Part shown: in pieces, positions 58,873 to 64,000 of the stretch
How positions within the stretch are numbered: position 1 is the stretch's first letter
Layout of the letters: each line of letters begins with the position of its first letter
Source of the DNA: Halomarina litorea
GTDB taxonomy: Archaea > Halobacteriota > Halobacteria > Halobacteriales > Haloarculaceae
Assembly: GCF_024227715.1 (NCBI RefSeq)
Contig: NZ_CP100448.1
Span: forward strand, 2,563,655 to 2,627,654
Reading direction: 5' to 3'
DNA: 64,000 nt
Program-made: the position numbers and the translations under genes
Notes under the pieces: model-generated
Seen by the model: only the letters and a program-made list of their open reading frames with translations
Databases searched by the model: none
What the model was told of the DNA's origin: nothing

Positions 58873-59637
58873 ATGACATCCAACACCACGAACGGCGTGG
58901 CGGTGTTGCCCGCCGTGCCCGACGACGGACAGTCGACGACGCGGGATGGTGACGGGTCCGGCGACCGGCCGGTCCCCACGCTGGCGGAACTCCGCCTCCC
59001 CGCAGACCGGGTCGCACTCGGGGCCGCGTTCCGCCGGGAACCCGCCCTGACGTGTCGCATCGAACGCGTCGCCGCCGGGCGGCCGGACCGGCCGTTCACG
59101 TTCGCGTGGCTCGGCGGGACCGACCGGCAGGGAATCGAGGAGGCGCTCGCGGCCGACCCGTCGGTCGAACTGCGCCGGATGCTCGCCGAACGCGACGGCC
59201 AGTGGCTCGCCCACCTCGCGTTCGACGAGTCGGTCGCGCTGGTGGCCGCAGTCGTCACCGGCGCGTCGGGCGTCGTGTGCGCGGCTCTCGCCCGCGAGGG
59301 CGCGTGGCGACTCCACCTCCGGTTTCCCTCCCGCGACGACGTAGGCGCGACCGTCTCCCACCTCGACCGCTTCGGCTTCGAGGCGGACCTGACGCACATC
59401 CGCGAGGCCGGCGAGACGGACGACCTCCGCCTGACGGAGAAACAGCGCGAGACCATCGAGGCGGCCTACCGGCAGGGGTACTTCGAGGTGCCCCGCCGGG
59501 TGTCGCTCGGCGAACTCGCCGAGGACCTCGACGTCTCCCATCAGGCGCTCTCCGAGCGACTCCGTCGGGCCCAGCAGGCGCTCATGCGCTTCGAACTGGC
59601 CGACACCCCGGCGCCCGTCGAGACGGAGCGGGCGTGA
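58873..59637 (+). CDS. Bat-type HTH regulator (254 aa)
   Basis: Residues 1-40 are a disordered lead. The middle (about 45-165) is the Bat-type alpha/beta domain (PADRVALGAAFRREPALT, VCAALAREGAWRLHLRFPS). The C-terminus is HTH_10: LTEKQRETIEAAYRQGYFEVP, LGELAEDLDVSHQALSERLRRA. It resembles the regulators at 38002 and 60116. It lies 9 nt from the P450 remnant, tail to tail. Confidence 0.88.
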   Translation: MTSNTTNGVAVLPAVPDDGQSTTRDGDGSGDRPVPTLAELRLPADRVALGAAFRREPALTCRIERVAAGRPDRPFTFAWLGGTDRQGIEEALAADPSVELRRMLAERDGQWLAHLAFDESVALVAAVVTGASGVVCAALAREGAWRLHLRFPSRDDVGATVSHLDRFGFEADLTHIREAGETDDLRLTEKQRETIEAAYRQGYFEVPRRVSLGELAEDLDVSHQALSERLRRAQQALMRFELADTPAPVETERA

Positions 59638-59646
59638 GGCGACCGG

Positions 59647-60031
59647 TCAGCGCTCGTGCAGGCGAACCCCGACGGGGCCGTCCGGGACGGCGTTGGCCGT
59701 CGCCACGAGGTCGAGTGGCGCGTCGGTGAGCGACTCGACCCGGAACCGCCGGGCGAGGGTCGCCACGAGGAGGCGTAGCTCCGTCCGGGCGAAGCGCATC
59801 CCGATGCAGTGGCGCGGGCCGCCCGAGAACGGGAAGTAGGCGTACTCCGGGCCGTCCCACGTCGCCCAGCGCTCGGGCCGGAACTCCAGGGGCGCGTCGA
59901 ACCAGCGTTCGTCGTGGTGGACGACCCACTGCGGCAGGGAGACGACGCTCCAGCGAGAGGGCGCTTCCGAGGAGGGGGAGTCCCGCGGGGCCGCTGGGGA
60001 CCCGCAGGTCGGCGCCGTTCGTGACTGCCAT
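59647..60031 (-). pseudogene. cytochrome P450 remnant: both ends kept, middle lost
   Basis: From ATG 60031 the first frame gives MAVTNGADLRVPSGPAGLPLLGSALSL, a P450 N-terminal proline region. A different frame then gives the P450 C-terminus: VVSLPQWVVHHDERWFDAP, FRPERW and the heme loop FSGGPRHCIGMRFARTELR with the Cys ligand. More than 300 residues, including the I-helix and ExxR, are absent, and the two parts are out of frame. The joint lies near 59950. I infer an internal deletion that left a dead gene. Confidence 0.82.
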
Positions 60032-60084
60032 ACCCGAGGCTCGTCCGCCCCCGCGCTTGCCGGTTCTGTCGGACGCACTAGTGT

Positions 60085-60091
60085 CTTTAAG
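60085..60091 (+). promoter_or_regulatory. TATA box for the regulator at 60116
   Basis: CTTTAAG lies about 28 nt upstream of ATG 60116, so the mRNA should be leaderless. This supports ATG 60116 over an ATG at 60095. Confidence 0.6.
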
Positions 60092-60115
60092 CCGGTGGCG
60101 GCGTGGCACGCGGGC

Positions 60116-60772
60116 ATGCAGTATCTCGACCTGACGGTACGCTACCCGCCCTCGTGGCGCCACCCGATGCACCGGTATCTGGACGACGCGCCCGACGCCG
60201 AGCGGTCGCGGATGCTCGCGTGGAACCTCTCGGCGGGCGACCTGACCCACGCCCTGTTCCACGTCGTGGCCGACCGGGAGCCCTACGTCGCCGCCCTCGA
60301 CGGGGTGGACTCCGTCGAGCGCTACGACGTGACGGCGCTCGACGACGGGTCGTTCTACGTCTTCGTCCGCGAACGGACCGGCGAGCGCCTGGCGCGGTTC
60401 GCGGCGGCGTTCGCGGGCCTCGACCTCGTCATCGTCCCGCCGCTGACCTACCTGCCGGGCGGTCGCCTGCGCTTCGAGGTGGTCGGCGAGGCGGGGGCGC
60501 TCCGGTCGGTGGTCGAGGGGGTCCCCGACCCCCTCCGGGCGGACGTGGAACGCGTCGGCGAGTACGACCACGCAGACGCGGGGGCGGCGAGCCTCACCGG
60601 GCGCCAGCGGGCGGCGCTCGACGCGGGCCTCGAAGTGGGGTACTACGACGTGCCGCGGACGGGCGGCGTCGACGACGTGGCCGCGGCACTCGGCTGTGCG
60701 CCCTCGACGGCCTCGGACCACTTGCGGAAGGCGGAGGCGGCGCTGGTCAGGCGAGCACGCGCCGAAGAATGA
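60116..60772 (+). CDS. Bat-type HTH regulator (218 aa)
   Basis: The N-terminal 150 residues (MQYLDLTVRYPPSWRHPMHRY) match the Bat-type small domain. The C-terminus is HTH_10: LTGRQRAALDAGLEVGYYDVP, VDDVAAALGCAPSTASDHLRKAEAAL. It is divergent from the P450 remnant, which it may once have regulated. It ends 3 nt from the 47-aa gene on the other strand. Confidence 0.88.
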   Translation: MQYLDLTVRYPPSWRHPMHRYLDDAPDAERSRMLAWNLSAGDLTHALFHVVADREPYVAALDGVDSVERYDVTALDDGSFYVFVRERTGERLARFAAAFAGLDLVIVPPLTYLPGGRLRFEVVGEAGALRSVVEGVPDPLRADVERVGEYDHADAGAASLTGRQRAALDAGLEVGYYDVPRTGGVDDVAAALGCAPSTASDHLRKAEAALVRRARAEE

Positions 60773-60775
60773 GCC

Positions 60776-60919
60776 TCAGTCGTCCGCCGGGCGGACGAGT
60801 CGGTCCTCCCCGTCGTCGTGCTCCTCGCGTCGCTCCCTCCCCTCGGGCGCCGGATCCTCGTGTTCCGCCGCGGGCGCGTAGTGGAAGACGTACTCCTCGG
60901 TGGTGTTGCGGTGGCACAT
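60776..60919 (-). CDS. 47-aa small protein downstream of an operator-like repeat
   Basis: The frame encodes MCHRNTTEEYVFHYAPAAEH, then an acidic/basic tail ending PADD. The N-terminus looks conserved-like (Cys-His-Arg pair and aromatic residues), the tail disordered. No match is recalled. The repeat at 60923-60954 directly upstream, and the TATA-like sequence beyond it, support expression. Confidence 0.6.
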   Translation of the reverse strand: MCHRNTTEEYVFHYAPAAEHEDPAPEGRERREEHDDGEDRLVRPADD

Positions 60920-60922
60920 GGT

Positions 60923-60954
60923 TTGTCACACCTTGTCGTGACAAATAGTGACAT
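60923..60954. promoter_or_regulatory. operator-like inverted repeats upstream of the 47-aa gene
   Basis: TTGTCAC (60923-60929) and GTGACAA (60938-60944) are a perfect 7-bp inverted repeat with an 8-nt spacer. A third GTGACA half-site is at 60949-60954. They lie between the start codon and a TATA-like stretch (GTTTTTGTGTATG on the minus strand), the place for a repressor site. Confidence 0.55.
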
Positions 60955-60995
60955 ACACAAAAACCTGTCGGCCGTCTGCGACAGCCCGTTAAGTA

Positions 60996-62291
60996 TCAGG
61001 CCGACGCATCGTCGCGGAAGAACTCCGGGCGCTCGAACGGTTCGTCCTCGCCCTCGACGCGCAGGACGTCGAGCGCGGTCACCTCGGCGTCGACGCCGAG
61101 CAGTCCCGCCAGCGAGGGGTCGGTGCGCCCGTCGTCGCTGCTGATGAGTTCCTTCACGTAGAGGCCGCCCTCGCCGCGCAGTTCGACGACGGCGTGATAG
61201 TCGTCCTCCAGTTCCCCCTCGATGTCGTAGACGGTCCGGGTGCGCACGATGTCCGCCCGCCGGTGGTCGACGCGGTGGGGCGTGCGCTGTTCGAGCGTCG
61301 CCCCCCGCAGGTCGTCGAGGGCGGTCTGGAACGCCTCGTCGTCGACCGGGTCCGAGAACTCGACGGTGGCGCGGTAGGTCTTCTCGGCGTCGAGTTCCTT
61401 CACCCGCTCGACCATGTCGTGGGTCGCGAGCCGCAGGCCCTCCACCTCGGCGCGCCCCTCGGCGAACTCGTTGATGGACGCCTCCAGCGACGCGGCATCG
61501 ACGAGACGGCGCCGCGGGTTCTTGACCTCGATGACGAACGGACGCCCCTGGTCGAGCATCAGGGCGTCGACGTCCTCGCGGCCCGCGCCGTGGAAGACGG
61601 CCTCCTCGCCGTTCATCGCCTCGAGGACGACGGGGGCCGTGAGTTGTTCGACGCTCGTCCCGTAGCGGTAGCCGGTCCCCTCGCAGGCCTCGCAGGGCTG
61701 GCCGCGCTTCATCCCCGACACCCCGCACTCCGAACAGGGCCACTTCGTCTGGGGGATGTCGCGTTCGAGTTTGCGGTACCGGCCGTAGACGAACGCGCTG
61801 TTGACCTGCAGGTCGATGTCGTCCGTCGAGAGGTCGATGAGCGCGAGCACGTCCGGGCGTTCGAGGTCGAGTTCGGCGTCCGTCGCCGCCCCGATGCGCT
61901 TTCCGACCTCGCGGTTGAACTCCGATTTCAACTGCTCGCCGGCGTCCTCGGGCAGGCCCGCGTCCTCCCGGAGGAAGCGCTCGTTCTCCTCCAGCAGGGG
62001 CGAGACGCGCGTTCCGACCTGATAGGTCCGGAACTCCCAGCCCTCCATCGCCGCGAGCGCTCGCTCCGCGAACTGCTCGAAGCGGGTACACTCGCCCTCG
62101 CAGACCCAGCAGTCCTCGGGGGTCGGCGGTTCGTAGGGGTCGTCCGTCGCCAGCGCGAACGAGACGCGCATGGCCTTCCCGCGCTCGGCGTTCGTGAGGC
62201 CGAAACTGCGGTCGGCGACCAGTCGCCCGAGACAGGCGTCGCAGACCGGGCCGGTCGCCACCGCCCGTTCCGTCACGTCGTGCAGGTCCAT
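60996..62291 (-). CDS. pus10: tRNA pseudouridine(54/55) synthase
   Basis: Archaeal Pus10 makes pseudouridine 54 and 55 of tRNA. The 431-residue protein has an N-terminal zinc-binding region with Cys in VCDACLGRLV and DCWVCEGECTRF. A second Cys cluster (CSECG..CEACEGTG) lies near residue 190. The catalytic region GREDVDALML holds the Asp in the FHGAGREDVD block. PHRVDHRRADIVRTR and LYVKELISSD complete the C-terminus. It starts 60 nt upstream of the membrane protein on the same strand. Confidence 0.94.
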   Translation of the reverse strand: MDLHDVTERAVATGPVCDACLGRLVADRSFGLTNAERGKAMRVSFALATDDPYEPPTPEDCWVCEGECTRFEQFAERALAAMEGWEFRTYQVGTRVSPLLEENERFLREDAGLPEDAGEQLKSEFNREVGKRIGAATDAELDLERPDVLALIDLSTDDIDLQVNSAFVYGRYRKLERDIPQTKWPCSECGVSGMKRGQPCEACEGTGYRYGTSVEQLTAPVVLEAMNGEEAVFHGAGREDVDALMLDQGRPFVIEVKNPRRRLVDAASLEASINEFAEGRAEVEGLRLATHDMVERVKELDAEKTYRATVEFSDPVDDEAFQTALDDLRGATLEQRTPHRVDHRRADIVRTRTVYDIEGELEDDYHAVVELRGEGGLYVKELISSDDGRTDPSLAGLLGVDAEVTALDVLRVEGEDEPFERPEFFRDDASA

Positions 62292-62351
62292 TAGCGTACG
62301 TCAGGCCACGCCGCGCCTTTGGCCTTCGGATTGGCGGGTCGGCGGCGAGCG

Positions 62352-63161
62352 TCAGTCCGGTCGCTCGCCGCCACCCGCCGTCCGTCCATCGAAACCGGTG
62401 TCGACCCGCCGTCCGCGCGCCCGGTCGCCCCGGAGGAAGGCGAGCGTCGTCGCCGAGAACGCGAACCCGACGGGCGCGGCGACGGCCGACGCGAGGAGGA
62501 TACCGCCGACGCCCGCCGTGTACGCCAGCAGGGAGACGGGCACCGACACCACCGCGCCGACGACGAGGTACTTCACGAAGAACGCGAGGTGCTCGCCACC
62601 CGCGACGGCGAGCCGGTAGCTCCGACGGAGTGCCGACCCGATGGACCGGTCCTCCGTGACGACGAGGAAGGGCGCGGCGTAGAACAGGTAGCCCGCGAGG
62701 AGGAACAGGGGGACGCCGACGAGCAGACCGAGGATGCCGCTCGCCAGCGCCGCCGCCACGACGAGGAACCCGACCAGCGCCACCAGCACGGCGTACACCA
62801 GCAGGTCGACGACGTACCGGCGGGCGTTGGCGACGAAGTCGTACCGGCCCGTCCGGAACGTCTGTTCGAGACTCCCGAGGTAGCCCGCCGCGAGCACCCC
62901 CTCCGCGACGAGGGCGAACGGGAGGACCCACAGCGGACCTGCGACGGAGAACCCGTCCGGCGCGGGCGGGTTGACGAACGACCACAGGCCGACGACGGCC
63001 TTCGGGAACGGGAAGGCAACGTCGAGCACCCGGTCGCTCCCGACGGCCCTGAAAATCTGGCCCACCTGCAGGAGCGACCAGACGAACGGGACGACGACGA
63101 GGCCCCGGGCGGGGCGGGTGCGCTCCCACGAGTCCGAGAGCAGGTCGAAGAACGCGACCAT
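62352..63161 (-). CDS. polytopic membrane protein of unknown function (269 aa)
   Basis: About six hydrophobic segments are visible (LVVVPFVWSLLQVG, PLWVLPFALVAEGVLAA, LLVYAVLVALVGFLVVAAAL and others). SIGSALRRSYRLAVA resembles a soluble coupling helix found in haloarchaeal DUF7544/DUF7847-like families; I cannot name it. The C-terminus is soluble and Arg/Gly-rich. ATG 63161 is used because upstream codons are not membrane-like and fall in the gap before the DUF389 gene. Confidence 0.75.
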   Translation of the reverse strand: MVAFFDLLSDSWERTRPARGLVVVPFVWSLLQVGQIFRAVGSDRVLDVAFPFPKAVVGLWSFVNPPAPDGFSVAGPLWVLPFALVAEGVLAAGYLGSLEQTFRTGRYDFVANARRYVVDLLVYAVLVALVGFLVVAAALASGILGLLVGVPLFLLAGYLFYAAPFLVVTEDRSIGSALRRSYRLAVAGGEHLAFFVKYLVVGAVVSVPVSLLAYTAGVGGILLASAVAAPVGFAFSATTLAFLRGDRARGRRVDTGFDGRTAGGGERPD

Positions 63162-63336
63162 CTCAGCGGCCTCGCGGGGGCGAAGCGTTCGGGAGGGAGT
63201 CGAGAGCGGCGCTGGCCGGGGAGGGGCGGGGGACCATCTCTGCTCGAATCCCCACCGTCGAGTGACATAACCGTTCGGGACGGGAGGCGTTCTCCCGGCG
63301 GCAACGGTTTTCACGCCGGGTGGAGTTACCCACGCC

Positions 63337-64000
63337 ATGCGCTTACTGCAGGTGTCGGTGCCGACGAACCGCCGCGCGGCGGTCGAGTCGGCGCTCGACG
63401 ACCTCGACACGCGGTATCTCCTCGTCGACGAGGTGAGCCACACCCCGTCGCTGGTCTGTTACATCCCGGTGCCGTCGGGGGCGGCCGAGGGGGTGCTCGA
63501 CCGCCTCTACGACGCGGGACTGGACGAGGACGCTTACGCCGTCGTCACCGACGCGAGTTCCGTCAGGGGCGTCGACACTGACCGACTCACCGCCGAACTG
63601 GTCGAGGGGCCGCAGGGCGACCGGGGTATCTCCCACCCCGAACTCCGCGAACGGGCCGACGACCTGTGGCCCGACGGGAGCACCTACATCGCGCTGGCCC
63701 TCCTGAGCGCCGTCGTCGCCACCGCCGGCCTGCTGCTCGACTCGGCCATCGTCATCGTCGGGGCGATGGTCATCGCCCCGTTCGCCGGGACCACCCTCTC
63801 GGCGTCCGTCGGGTGGGTCATCGACGACTACGACATGATTCGACGGAGCGCCCGTGCGCAGGTCGTCGGCCTCGTGGTGGCCGTCCTGAGCGCCCTCGGC
63901 GTCAGCGTCGCCATGCGACAGGCCGGGTTCGTCCCGCGGATGCTCCAGATAACCGCCGCCGAGCAGGTGGGCTTTTTCATCACGCCGAGTCTGCTGGCGC
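63337..64000 (+). CDS. DUF389 (TIGR00341) membrane protein, partial
   Basis: The gene runs off the window after 221 codons. Residues 1-110 are a soluble domain (MRLLQVSVPTNRRAAVESAL). The first membrane helix is YIALALLSAVVATAGLLLDS. IVIVGAMVIAPFAGTTLSA is the diagnostic DUF389 block. DUF389 proteins may be transporters; function is unknown. Confidence 0.9.
   Translation, partial: MRLLQVSVPTNRRAAVESALDDLDTRYLLVDEVSHTPSLVCYIPVPSGAAEGVLDRLYDAGLDEDAYAVVTDASSVRGVDTDRLTAELVEGPQGDRGISHPELRERADDLWPDGSTYIALALLSAVVATAGLLLDSAIVIVGAMVIAPFAGTTLSASVGWVIDDYDMIRRSARAQVVGLVVAVLSALGVSVAMRQAGFVPRMLQITAAEQVGFFITPSLLA

Noticed and set aside
60643-63129. 828-codon open frame on - spanning pus10 and the membrane-protein gene
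   Set aside because: It is out of frame with pus10, which has all its Cys and catalytic motifs; the long frame is Arg/Gly-rich noise.
1-64000. CRISPR arrays, rRNA, tRNA, insertion sequences or prophage genes
   Set aside because: I saw no regularly spaced repeats, no tRNA-like cloverleaf or T-loop sequence, no rRNA-like stretch and no transposase, integrase or phage structural motifs.

Overview
The window looks like a stretch of chromosome from a halophilic archaeon (class Halobacteria). The evidence is very GC-rich DNA, acidic Asp/Glu-rich proteins, and AT-rich TATA boxes about 25-30 nt upstream of many start codons, which implies leaderless mRNAs. It also carries typical archaeal information genes (aIF5B/InfB, class I LysRS, Nob1, TFS, S19e, PDCD5-like protein, Pus10, PAN) and haloarchaeal specialities: bacterioruberin carotenoid genes, a halocyanin, PitA, Bat-type HTH regulators and a HalOD1 protein. 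I saw no rRNA, tRNA, CRISPR array, insertion sequence or prophage. This is mostly core chromosome, with small islands of gene decay.

Layout. 0-8 kb: metabolic and stress genes (HAD and FAH hydrolases, a gamma-carbonic-anhydrase-like protein, SRAP, an SDR, archaeal-type ornithine cyclodeaminase, UspA) and a PurD-like ATP-grasp protein. 8-13 kb: carotenoid island, with crtB on + and an opposing operon crtD-lyeJ-cruF (plus a CBS protein) leading to bacterioruberin. 13-20 kb: SDR, ZIP-like transporter, YkgJ-like protein, a collapsed F420-reductase gene, tfs, a KaiC/RAD55-like protein without a Walker lysine, pitA, and a frameshifted membrane-protein gene. 20-31 kb: an FNT transporter, two site-2 proteases, lysS-pyrH, moaE, thiL, a UPF0104 protein, a LysE exporter, S19e and PDCD5. 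31-45 kb: hisS-truA, an M28 peptidase, pepF, pan, pyruvoyl arginine decarboxylase, an AEC transporter, an esterase, infB, halocyanin, and PRC-barrel/nob1. 45-53 kb: CPBP protease, pgi, and an orphan protein with class I terpene-synthase signatures facing a large multi-sensor Bat-type regulator across a shared AT-rich promoter. 53-64 kb: secF-secD, a winged-helix regulator, hpt, a macro-domain remnant, rnhB, two small Bat-type regulators flanking a collapsed cytochrome P450, pus10, and a partial DUF389 gene.

How the genes work together. CrtB makes phytoene. LyeJ adds C5 units to lycopene, CrtD desaturates and CruF hydrates, giving bacterioruberin; crtI is not in the window. SecDF supports protein export. 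PAN feeds the proteasome, and PepF, M28, CPBP and S2P proteins add further proteolysis. Nob1, S19e, aIF5B, HisRS, LysRS, TruA and Pus10 serve ribosome and tRNA maturation.

The most interesting signals are: (1) the terpene-synthase-like orphan (48774-49778), whose DDxxE, Arg and NxxxTxxxE residues sit at canonical spacing, paired with a divergent sensor gene; (2) the PurD-like ATP-grasp protein upstream of crtB; (3) two genes (F420 reductase and P450) that each kept both ends but lost the middle; and (4) several perfect inverted repeats in intergenic DNA. Function names come from recognising families by eye; no database search was run.
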